From: JAOUEA01 sp963719165
Lineage (GTDB): Bacteria > Actinomycetota > UBA4738 > HRBIN12
NCBI GenBank assembly: GCA_963719165.1
Contig: CAVRAV010000001.1
Span: 1 to 64,000, forward strand
Direction of reading: 5' to 3'
Length of the DNA: 64,000 bases
Positions 56,779-64,000 of this stretch are shown here, in pieces; the first letter of the stretch is position 1, and every line of letters starts with the position of its first letter. Position numbers and translations under genes: made by a program. The notes below the pieces were generated by a model that was given only the letters and a program-made list of their open reading frames with translations, made no database searches and was not told the DNA's origin.

Positions 56779-57782
56779 TCACCCTGGGCATCGAGACCTC
56801 GTGCGACGAGACGGCCGTCGCGGTGGTGGCGGACGGCTTCACGGTGCGCTCGAACCTCATCGCGTCGCAGGTCCATCTGCATGAGCGGTTCGGCGGCGTG
56901 GTGCCCGAGGTCGCGGCGCGCGCGCACGTCGAGGCCCTCAACCCGCTCTTGGAGCAGGCGCTGGAGACCGCGCGCGTCGGCTTCGCGGATCTCGACAACG
57001 TGGCGGTGACGGTGGGACCGGGGCTGGTGGGTGCGCTCCTGACCGGCATGGCGGCCGCCAAGGCCGTCTCGCTCGCCACGGGTGCCCAGTTGATCGGGGT
57101 GAACCACCTGGAGGGGCACGTGTGGGCGAACTTCCTCGCGCACGGTGCCCCCGAACCCCCCTACGTGGCGCTCGTGGTGAGCGGCGGCCACACGATGCTC
57201 GTGCACATCCCCCGGATGCTCCATCACGAGGTGCTGGGCCAGACGCTGGACGACGCCGCCGGGGAGGCGTTCGACAAGGTCGCGCGGATGCTGGGGCTGG
57301 GGTTCCCCGGCGGCCCCGCGCTCGACGCGATGGCGCAGGGCGGCGACCCCACCGCGATCGCGTTCCCGCGCGCGATGGAGCGCTCCGGCGATTACGACTT
57401 CTCTTTGAGCGGGCTCAAGACGGCCGTCCTGCGTTACTTGAAGCAGGAGCGTGCCGCGGGCCGCGACCTGAGTTTGCCCGACGTCGCCGCGAGCTTCCAG
57501 GAAGCCATCGTGGACGTGCAGGTCACCAAGACGATCGCGGCGGCCAAGGACGTGGGCGTGCCGAGGATCCTGCTGGGCGGCGGCGTGGTGGCGAACACGC
57601 GCCTGCGCGACCGCCTAAGGGCGGCGGGAGAGGCCGAGGGCCTGGAGGTGCTGTATCCGCCGCCGGAGCTCTGCACGGACAACGCCGCCATGATCGCCTG
57701 CGTGGGCGCGGCGCGCGTGGCGCAGGGGGAGCGGACGAGCCTCGACATCGCCGCCGAACCGCAACTAAGGTTGGTTCCGTGA
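56775..57782 (+). CDS. tsaD: tRNA N6-threonylcarbamoyltransferase TsaD
   Basis: 335 residues; transfers threonylcarbamoyl to A37. LGIETSCDETAVAVV, VAVTVGPGLVGALLTGMAAA, metal ligands His111 and His115 in NHLEGHVWA, VSGGHTMLVHI and LCTDNAAMIACVG are all present. GTG start overlaps the rimI stop; its own end overlaps the epimerase GTG by 4 nt. Confidence 0.97.
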   Translation: MITLGIETSCDETAVAVVADGFTVRSNLIASQVHLHERFGGVVPEVAARAHVEALNPLLEQALETARVGFADLDNVAVTVGPGLVGALLTGMAAAKAVSLATGAQLIGVNHLEGHVWANFLAHGAPEPPYVALVVSGGHTMLVHIPRMLHHEVLGQTLDDAAGEAFDKVARMLGLGFPGGPALDAMAQGGDPTAIAFPRAMERSGDYDFSLSGLKTAVLRYLKQERAAGRDLSLPDVAASFQEAIVDVQVTKTIAAAKDVGVPRILLGGGVVANTRLRDRLRAAGEAEGLEVLYPPPELCTDNAAMIACVGAARVAQGERTSLDIAAEPQLRLVP

Positions 57783-58724
57783 GCACCGTCCTGGTGACCG
57801 GGGGCGCCGGGTTCATCGGCTCGCACCTCGCCGACCGTCTCCTCGCCGAAGGCCATCGCGTGATCAGTGTGGATGACCTGAGCACCGGGCGCATCGCGAA
57901 CCTCGTGGACGCCCGGGGGTACGGCAAGGAGTTCACGTTCTTCAACATGGACGTGCGCGCCGACGGGTTGCTGCCCCTGTTCGAACGCCACCGCCCCGAG
58001 GTCGTGTACCACCTCGCCGCGCAATCGGGGGTGCGACCTTCCCTCGAGGACCCGGCCCTCGACGCGAGCGTCAACATCATGGGCACGCTGAACGTGCTTG
58101 GAGTGCGCGGCCACCGTCGAAGTGCGCAAGGTGATCTACGGCGCCAGTGGCGGAACCCTCTACGGCGACCCCAAGCGCATCCCCGTGAAGGAGACCGCGG
58201 CACAGGGATCGCACCCGATCAGTCCCTACGGCATCTCCAAGAAGGTCGTCCTGGACTACTTCGGGTTCTACCAGCGCTACCGCAGCCTGGACTACACGGC
58301 GTGCGCGCTGGCCAATGTCTACGGTCCGCGCCAGGACCCCAACGGCGAGGCGGGCGTCGTGGCCATCTTCGCGAGCCGGATGATCGCGCAGGAGCCCGTC
58401 ACCATCTTCGGCGACGGGAACCAGACGCGCGACTTCGTGTTCATCGACGACGTGGTGCACGCGCTCGTGCAAGCGTTCGACCGCGGCTCGGGCAAACTCG
58501 TGAACGTGGGGACCGGGCTCGAATCGAGCGTGAGCGGCGTCTACCGGCTGCTCGCCGACATCACCGGCTACGCGGAGGATCCGGAGTTCGGTCCGCTGCC
58601 CCAGGGGGAGCTGCGTCGGATCGCGCTCGACATCTCCACCGCGCCCAGCGCCATCGCGTGGAAGCCCTGGACGCATCTCGAGGACGGGCTCGCGGAGACG
58701 GTGGCCTACTTGAAGGGGATCTAG
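57779..58724 (+). CDS. NAD-dependent sugar epimerase (GalE-like; one indel)
   Basis: Extended short-chain dehydrogenase acting on a nucleotide sugar, most likely a UDP-glucose 4-epimerase type. NAD loop VTGGAGFIGSHLADRL, HLAAQSGVRPSLEDP, and after the break GASGGTLYGDP, the catalytic YxxxK in SPYGISKK, and FGDGNQTRDFVFIDDVVHA. The frame changes near 58101 (NVL should continue ECAATVEVRKV); one extra base in 946 nt gives 314 residues. The GTG overlaps the tsaD stop, so it is co-transcribed with the t6A genes, an unusual partner. Confidence 0.85.
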
Positions 58725-58732
58725 CGGGTCCG

Positions 58733-60107
58733 ATGGAGCCCTGGCTGGAGGCGCTGAGCCCGCGCCTCTCCTCGATCGTCGCCGGGTTCGTGGACGAGCA
58801 CGCCGCGCCCGGGGCGGCGGCGGGCGCGGTGGTCAACGGCGCGCTCGCGTGGGCCGCTGTGGGCGGCCTCGCCGACGTGGCGTCGGCCCGGGCACCGGAT
58901 GCGCGCACGGCCTTCCGCGTCGCGTCGGTGACCAAGACCTTCACGGCCACCGCCGTGCTGCAGCTGCGGGACGAGGGACTCCTCGGGCTCGACGATCCGC
59001 TCTGCCGCGCACCTGCCCGAGTTCGCCGCCGCGCGCAACCCGTTCGGCTCGGTCGATGACGTGACGCTCCGCCTGCTGCTCATGCACCGAGCCGGCATCA
59101 CCCACGACCCTCCGCTCCAGGACTGGCGGGCCCGCCGGTTCCCGACCGTGGCCGAGACGCTCGAGGGAGCCGGGCGCATCGAGGTGGTGCTGGCCCCCGG
59201 CAGCGAGCGCAAGTACTCGAACCTGGGATACCAGCTGCTCGGGGAGGTCGTCGCGCGCGCGGACGGCCGCCCGTACCGAGTCGCCCTCCGCGCGCGCCTC
59301 CTCGGGCCCCTGCACCTGGACGAGACCGGGTTCGATCCGACCGTGGGCCTCGCGGTCGCCACGGGCTACGGCGCGCCCGGTCCCGACGGCGCGCCGCGCC
59401 TGTCCGGCGGACGCGAGAAACCCACCGACGCGGAAGGAGGCCTCTGGTCCACCGTGGCCGACCTCTCGCGATGGCTCGGCTTCCAGCTAGACGGCGACGA
59501 CGCGGTCCTCGCGACCGACACGCTGCGCGAGATGCAGAGGCCCCAGGTCATCACGGACGACGCCTGGACCTCCGGGCAAGGACTCGGGTGGACGCAGGAG
59601 CGCCGGGGCGAGCGCGTGTACGTCGGCCACCAGGGTGGGACGGTCGGCTTCAGCGCGCGGCTGGTCTTCAGCGTTCCCGACCGGATCGGGGTGGTGGCGC
59701 TCGCCAACGGCGACGCGCCCGCGAGCGCGCTGGCGATGATGCTGATCGAGGAGCTGGTGGTGGCCTCGCGCGCGCACCCGCGCGCTCCCACGACGCCCGA
59801 TCCGCCTGCGAGGATCCCTCAGGCTTTCCGAGACCTACTGGGTCGCTACGTCTGGCCCGACGGGGACGACGGCTGCCGGGTGGCCTGGCAGGACGGCGCG
59901 CTCACGCTTTGCTGGATCGGAGACGACGCGCCCGCACCCACGCTCGAGCCCACGCGCGGGGCGCACGCCTTCGTCATCCGCGGGGGGCATCACACCGGCG
60001 AGCGCGCGGAGTTCCGGCGCCGCCCAGACGGGTCGGTGGCCGAACTGGACTTCGCCGGCCTCCGGCTCGACCGCGCTGATGGTGCGGAAGAAGCGGTTTT
60101 GCACTAG
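58733..60107 (+). CDS. Beta-lactamase-related serine hydrolase (one indel)
   Basis: Class C/PBP-like serine hydrolase of about 457 residues. Catalytic SxxK is in VASVTKTFTATAV, the YxN in KYSNLGYQLL and the HxG in VGHQGGTVGFSAR. The second part starts in another frame near 59008, where DDPLC should continue AHLPEFAAARNPFG. A C-terminal beta-rich domain of about 100 residues (LLGRYVWPDGDDGC, WQDGALTLCW) is of the type often attached to these hydrolases. No signal peptide, so a cytoplasmic esterase or peptidase is more likely than a resistance beta-lactamase. Starts 8 nt after the epimerase. Confidence 0.8.
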
Positions 60108-60294
60108 CGGCCGTCATTTTCCCAACGAACAGGCTAGTTCCTTTGCCGTAGCCAAATTCCGTCGTATGGGGTATCACTAGTACCCGAGGCAAGATGACGC
60201 TCACGCGTGCGGGCGGCGATCGATGGCGTGGGTGCGAAGGGGTCCGGGTGGTTCTTCTAACCACCAGAACGCTCAGGAGAAGGGAACCGAAGCG
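60108..60294. other. Less GC-rich intergenic region before the GME-like gene
   Basis: 187 nt. Possible promoter TTGCCG (60143-60148), 16-nt spacer, TATGGG (60165-60170); inverted GGGTA/TACCC at 60169-60185; and the hairpin at 60247-60265. The drop in GC fits a regulatory region. Confidence 0.4.
60247..60265 (+). promoter_or_regulatory. Perfect 7-bp hairpin upstream of the epimerase gene
   Basis: GGTGGTT and AACCACC with loop CTTCT, about 30 nt before the ATG at 60295 and ahead of the ribosome-binding sequence. No T-run. Confidence 0.4.
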
Positions 60295-61281
60295 ATGCAG
60301 AAGCGTGCGGTCGTTGGCGGCGCGGGAGGGTTCATCGGTCACCACATGGTGAAGTACCTCAAGGACCGCGGCTATTGGGTCCGTGGGGTCGACATCAAGG
60401 AAGCCGAGTACGAGCCGACCGCGGCCGACGAGTTCTTGGTGTTGGATCTGCGCGAGTGGGACAACTGCCTTAAGGCCACCGCTGACGTCGAGGAGGTCTA
60501 TCAGCTGGCGGCCGACATGGGCGGCATCGGCTACATCACCGGCAACCGCGTCGACATCTCTCGCAACAACGTGTTGATCAACGCACACATGCTGGAGGCG
60601 GCCTATCACAACGGCGTGAAGCGCCACTTCTACTCCTCGAGCGCGTGCATCTATCCGATGTACAAGCAGCACGACCCGGACGTCACCCCGCTCAAGGAGG
60701 AGGACGCCTACCCGGCGGACCCGGAGGAGGGCTACGGCTGGGAGAAGCTGTACTCGGAGAAGCTCTGTCAGTACTACGAAGAGGAGGGCAAGCTCCTCAC
60801 GCGCGTGGCGCGCTTCCACAACATCTACGGCCCCCTTGGCACGTACGAGGGCGGGCGCGAGAAAGCGCCGGCCGCGATCAGTCGCAAGGTCGCGCTCGCG
60901 CGCGGCGGCGACGACATCGAGATCTGGGGCGACGGCCAGCAGACGCGTTCCTTCACCTACATCGACGACTGTGTCGAGGGCATCTACCGCATCGCGCAGT
61001 CCGACCACTGGGAGCCGCTGAACCTGGGTTCGGACCGACTCGTGACCATCGACGAGCTCGTAGACCTGGTGTCGACGGTGGCCGGCAAGGAGCTCGTGAA
61101 GCAGCACGACCTCACCAAGCCCCAGGGCGTGCGTGGTCGCAACTCGGACAACGATCGCTGCAAGGCCGTGCTCGGATGGTCGCCCGAGGTCACCCTCGAG
61201 GACGGGCTCAAGTCCACCTACGCCTGGATCGAGTCGCAGTTGGAGGCGGCCGGGCGCCTGCCGCAGAAGACCTCGGCGTAG
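60295..61281 (+). CDS. GDP-mannose 3,5-epimerase-like NAD-dependent epimerase
   Basis: 328 residues. VVGGAGGFIGHHMVKYL binds NAD; the family-typical ADMGGIGYITGNRVDISRNN, FYSSSACIYPMYKQ and YGWEKLYSEKLCQYYEEEG (YxxxK) closely resemble plant GDP-mannose 3,5-epimerase, which makes GDP-galactose for ascorbate and cell-wall sugars. FGDG-equivalent WGDGQQTRSFTYIDDCVEGI and GRNSDNDRCKAVLGWSPEV follow. Bacterial members exist and are linked to surface polysaccharides, so ascorbate synthesis should not be assumed. ATG at 60295 is chosen for the purine-rich AGAAGGGA about 9 nt upstream. Codons are AT-richer at third positions than in neighbours (GTT, TTG). Confidence 0.85.
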   Translation: MQKRAVVGGAGGFIGHHMVKYLKDRGYWVRGVDIKEAEYEPTAADEFLVLDLREWDNCLKATADVEEVYQLAADMGGIGYITGNRVDISRNNVLINAHMLEAAYHNGVKRHFYSSSACIYPMYKQHDPDVTPLKEEDAYPADPEEGYGWEKLYSEKLCQYYEEEGKLLTRVARFHNIYGPLGTYEGGREKAPAAISRKVALARGGDDIEIWGDGQQTRSFTYIDDCVEGIYRIAQSDHWEPLNLGSDRLVTIDELVDLVSTVAGKELVKQHDLTKPQGVRGRNSDNDRCKAVLGWSPEVTLEDGLKSTYAWIESQLEAAGRLPQKTSA

Positions 61282-61306
61282 CCCCGAGCCGGCCGCTCCA
61301 CGTCAT

Positions 61307-61337
61307 CGAAGGCCCGGGCGCCCACCCGGGGCCTTCG
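61307..61337 (+). terminator. Hairpin after the GME-like gene
   Basis: CGAAGGCCC (61307-61315) pairs with GGGCCTTCG (61329-61337) around a GC-rich interior. The T-run is absent, so termination is likely but inefficient. Confidence 0.5.
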
Positions 61338-61439
61338 TGCAACGGCCCTCGTCTCGGCGCCAGATGTCGTTCGGGTGTTTGAAGCGCTCGTGGGCAGATG
61401 CCACGATGCGATATCCGTGGATCGAGGGGGAATCAGCTC

Positions 61440-62015
61440 ATGAGGAAAGTGTTGGTTGGTCTTGGGGCGGCCGCGATGGCGCTGCTGCTATCGGGCTGCT
61501 TCTCGCTGCAGGGGTTCAGCGTGCTGGCGTCGGCGATCGCGCCCGGCAAGACGACGAAGGTGCAGTTCGTAATGCATCCCACCTCGACGACGGCCTCGCG
61601 ACAGTTCCAGTTCGTGCTCGTGGGCATCGATTCGTCGGATCTTGCCATCGGCAAAGCAACGTGGGGCACGAACAAGAAGTTCGGCGGGCCGAAGGCGATG
61701 CCGGTCGCCCCTGGCTTCGCCGCCGCCCTGGATGCCTCGGGCAGCTGTTCGAGCCACGGTTTGGACTTCAGCTCCATCACGGGCATGACCTGGAAGGGGT
61801 TCCTGACCCAGCACAAGGTCAAGGACAAAGGCGCGGTGAAGCAAAAGGCGGTGACGCAGGTCATCCTGAAAGCCAAGCCGACCGCCGCCAGGAACACGCC
61901 GCACGGGTTGGCCGGAGTCACTGGCGTATGGGTCGACGACGGCGACCACGTCGTGAACGGCACCGACTCGTTCCTGTGCACCGGCATCTCGACGGCGAGC
62001 TTGTCGGTGACGTAG
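61440..62015 (+). CDS. Secreted lipoprotein of unknown function
   Basis: 191 residues. Lys/Arg start, hydrophobic core and lipobox LLLSGC with Cys20 indicate lipid attachment on the outer face of the membrane. The mature part is beta-rich (TKVQFVMHPTSTTASRQFQF, GVTGVWVDDGDHVVNGTD) with two further cysteines. No family recognised. ATG at 61440 follows GAGGGGG by 9 nt. Convergent with the MFS gene 85 nt away; no terminator is obvious in that gap. Confidence 0.7.
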   Translation: MRKVLVGLGAAAMALLLSGCFSLQGFSVLASAIAPGKTTKVQFVMHPTSTTASRQFQFVLVGIDSSDLAIGKATWGTNKKFGGPKAMPVAPGFAAALDASGSCSSHGLDFSSITGMTWKGFLTQHKVKDKGAVKQKAVTQVILKAKPTAARNTPHGLAGVTGVWVDDGDHVVNGTDSFLCTGISTASLSVT

Positions 62016-62100
62016 ACCCGCACCCGTCGCGCGAAGCATGCGAGGGCGGTCACGTTCGTCGTGTAAGCGGCGCTCGGAAACACGACATCGGCGTCTCGAT

Positions 62101-63822
62101 CTACGACCCGGGGGTACCGTCGTCGCCGGCGGTCGGTAGTCGCTCATCCGCGATCGCCTCCACGCGCTCGCGGCTCTGGGGATGCCCGGTCACCGCTTCG
62201 ATGAACGGGGCCCGCTCCAGGGTGAGGACCGTCATCGGGGTCTTCGCGGTCACCGTCGCGTTCCTTGGTACGTCGCGAAGCAGCGCGACCTCTCCGACGT
62301 GATCGCCGGCGCCCTGCACGGCGACGTGGGCGCCGGCGCGCGTCACCTCGGCCTCGCCCGCGACGATCATGATGAATCGCTCGCCCACGTCGCCTTCGCG
62401 GATGAGGATGCCCCCGGCCGGCACCTGCTCGCGCGAGAGGTTGCCCACGATCCGCTCGATCGCGGGCGGGGAGAGCGGCGCGAAGATCGGCATCCCCCGT
62501 ACGAACCTGAGCGTTTCGGCGTCGGGCGCCTTGGCGTCGCGATCGATGGCCGACAGTGGGACCCACAGGGCCAGCATCACCGCGGGGGCGAGCACCGCCG
62601 TGACCATCAGGGCGACACGGACGCCGAAGGCCGCGGCCAGGGCCGAGGCGCCGAGCGAGCCAACCGCCAGCGCGATGGTGCCGAGCCCTTCGAGGATCCC
62701 GAACACCCGGGCGAGCATCTGGGCGGGGGCGATCCTCTGAAGGAGCGTGTTGCCCGCCACCCACGCGACGCTGCCTCCCGCGCCCGCCGCACCGAACAAG
62801 ATGGGCGCGCTCCACACGGCGGGGGCTGCGCCGATCACGGCGAGCGGTCCGCCCACGATGAATGTCCCGCCTGCGAGCGAGGGCACGAGCCGACGCCGGC
62901 CGATCAGGGACACCGCGATGGCCGCCCCCACGAGGCCGCCCAGGCCGAACGCGGAGCTCAGGAACCCCGCCCAACTCTGGCCCATGTCCAGCAGGGAGAT
63001 CGCGACGGCGACGAACAACACGTCGAGCGCCCCCACCACGATGAGCCCACCCGACAACACGAAGACGAGCAGCCTGGCGTGACGAGCATGCACGAGGAAC
63101 TGGAAGCCACCCATCGACTCCCGGATCACGCCCCGAGCGTCGAGTCGCTCCTTGGGTTCGGCCGCCGCATCGGGGATCCGGAGGCGCGCCACGAGCAGGG
63201 CCGCGATCAGCGTGACGAACGCGAAGACCGCGAAGACCGAGTCCGGGCCCCAGCGCCCGAGCAGTACGCCCGCCACGAACGGGCCCACGACGATGCCGAC
63301 GCCCTGGGCGAATGACGACACGGCGTTGGCGGCCGTGAGTTCCTCCGGGCCGTCCGAGACGGCGGGGAGCAGCGATGCTTGCACGGGCCGTGTGAAGGTG
63401 AAGCTCGCCGTCGCCACGGTCGCGAACAGCAGCGTCAGCGAGAAGGGCGCTTGTACGAACAGGGCTACGGCGACGACCCCGAGCGCGACGGCTTGGCCGA
63501 GGTAGCTGAGGAAGAGCACGCGGTCCCGCGGGAACCGATCTCCAGCGTAGGCGCCGAACGGGGCGATGAGACCCGCCGGAACGAGCTGGATCGCGGCCAC
63601 GGCTCCCGCCGCCGCGGCTCCGCCCCGCTCGTAGGCGTACACGAGGATCGCGACCCACGTCGCATACTCGGTCATGTTGAACCCGAGGAACGCGAGTTGG
63701 ATCCGCAGCAGCCTGGGCTTCCGCGCTACGGCCCCGACGACTCGGATCTGATCCCTCACCCTGGCGAGGATGGCATTTCGGGGAGCCGCCCGCTTGCGGC
63801 CCGGCCTCGGGCCGCGAACCAC
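62101..63822 (-). CDS. MFS transporter fused to a cyclic-nucleotide-binding domain
   Basis: 573 residues. A 12-helix MFS domain (about 30-425) has ALQRFPRDRVLF-like loop GAYAGDRFPRDRVLFLSYL after TM2 and resembles DHA1-type drug exporters of the enterobactin-exporter group. From about 440 a Crp/cNMP-binding domain follows: FAPLSPPAIERIVGNLSREQ, IREGDVGERFIMIVAGEAEV and GDHVGEVALLRDVPRNATVT, which keeps the Gly-Glu and the Arg of the phosphate-binding cassette. So transport may be gated by a cyclic nucleotide or other ligand; this is inference. GTG at 63822 lacks a ribosome-binding site and -10 box; a start further in is possible. It lies 25 nt after the thioredoxin-fold gene and is probably co-transcribed. 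Confidence 0.85.
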   Translation of the reverse strand: MVRGPRPGRKRAAPRNAILARVRDQIRVVGAVARKPRLLRIQLAFLGFNMTEYATWVAILVYAYERGGAAAAGAVAAIQLVPAGLIAPFGAYAGDRFPRDRVLFLSYLGQAVALGVVAVALFVQAPFSLTLLFATVATASFTFTRPVQASLLPAVSDGPEELTAANAVSSFAQGVGIVVGPFVAGVLLGRWGPDSVFAVFAFVTLIAALLVARLRIPDAAAEPKERLDARGVIRESMGGFQFLVHARHARLLVFVLSGGLIVVGALDVLFVAVAISLLDMGQSWAGFLSSAFGLGGLVGAAIAVSLIGRRRLVPSLAGGTFIVGGPLAVIGAAPAVWSAPILFGAAGAGGSVAWVAGNTLLQRIAPAQMLARVFGILEGLGTIALAVGSLGASALAAAFGVRVALMVTAVLAPAVMLALWVPLSAIDRDAKAPDAETLRFVRGMPIFAPLSPPAIERIVGNLSREQVPAGGILIREGDVGERFIMIVAGEAEVTRAGAHVAVQGAGDHVGEVALLRDVPRNATVTAKTPMTVLTLERAPFIEAVTGHPQSRERVEAIADERLPTAGDDGTPGS

Positions 63823-63847
63823 CGACCCGCGGTTTCGATGCTTCGCA

Positions 63848-64000
63848 TCAGGGCGACCGGGGCGAGGTTGCGCGTACGGTCTCGGCTCCCGCGCAACCCG
63901 AGGAGCACGCCTGGACCGCGTCCAGGATCGCGGACGGGTCTGTCGGGCCGACGAAGACGTTGCGCACGACGTGGTTCGCGTCCAGCACGAACACCGTCGG
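63848..64000 (-). CDS. C-terminal part of a thioredoxin-fold/peroxiredoxin-like protein (cut by window edge)
   Basis: The last 50 codons of a gene that continues beyond the window. It opens PTVFVLDANHVVRNVFVG, the cis-Pro strand and beta-hairpin of TlpA/AhpC-type thioredoxin folds, then TDPSAILDAVQA (final helix) and a tail with two cysteines (CSSGC). Stop at 63848-63850. The catalytic N-terminal part is not visible, so the class is open. Confidence 0.6.
   Translation of the reverse strand, partial: PTVFVLDANHVVRNVFVGPTDPSAILDAVQACSSGCAGAETVRATSPRSP

Noticed and set aside
58733..60107. Antibiotic-resistance beta-lactamase
   Set aside because: It has SxxK, YxN and HxG but no signal peptide and an extra C-terminal domain, which is typical of esterase or peptidase members of the fold.
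60169..60185. GGGTA/TACCC inverted repeat as an operator
   Set aside because: Five-base arms are too short to claim a binding site without conservation; noted only in the intergenic entry.

Overview
The window is a GC-rich chromosomal segment from a member of the Actinomycetota. The best evidence is RpoC (1306 aa): the stretch between its N-terminal zinc site and the catalytic core reads like the actinobacterial protein. High GC, abundant GTG/TTG starts, type Z S14 and the cell-wall/t6A gene order after rpsI agree with this. I cannot place it in a class; an uncultured, deep-branching lineage is likely.

Layout. 1-4.9 kb is the end of a surface-glycan cluster: a GT4 glycosyltransferase, a polytopic membrane protein, and a PglC/PglD/PglE-like trio (phosphoglycosyltransferase, sugar acetyltransferase, DegT aminotransferase). 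The first ~3 kb has visibly lower GC than the rest. 4.9-9.5 kb holds two DUF4012 membrane-anchored proteins around a small secreted protein and an RmlC-type epimerase. 9.5-17.1 kb is rpoB-rpoC with two tandem promoters and a terminator. 17.1-22.7 kb carries two large secreted proteins and an inositol-monophosphatase-like enzyme, with an exact 66-bp repeat on both sides of the first secreted gene. 22.9-42.2 kb is the fused str-S10-spc-alpha run from rpsL to rplQ, including secY, adk, map and infA; rpsD is missing from its usual place between rpsK and rpoA. 42.2-46.8 kb has a CLC chloride transporter, truA, rplM-rpsI and a small DUF2007-like protein. 46.9-57.8 kb is an amino-sugar/cell-wall/t6A run: glmM, glmS, a small membrane protein, acpS, nnr, alr, an alpha/beta hydrolase, a family 4 uracil-DNA glycosylase, tsaE, tsaB, rimI, tsaD. 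57.8-64 kb has two sugar-nucleotide epimerases, a serine hydrolase, a lipoprotein, an MFS transporter fused to a cyclic-nucleotide-binding domain, and the end of a thioredoxin-fold gene.

Two features run through the window. First, eleven genes have a TAnnnT box 6-8 nt before an ATG or GTG and no need of a Shine-Dalgarno sequence, which points to widespread leaderless transcription. Second, many otherwise normal genes, including essential ones (fusA, alr), are split by single-base indels, densest in the first 7.5 kb. This looks like consensus error near a contig end rather than pseudogene formation, so split genes are reported here as single genes.

Functionally the window couples the transcription/translation core with envelope building: GlcNAc supply (glmM/glmS), D-alanine (alr), sugar-nucleotide epimerases, a lipid-linked sugar starter enzyme and secreted proteins. 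Other points of note are a histone-H1-like Lys-rich tail on L13, an acidic Ala/Pro tail on S3, and a clamp-binding-like C-terminus on the uracil-DNA glycosylase.
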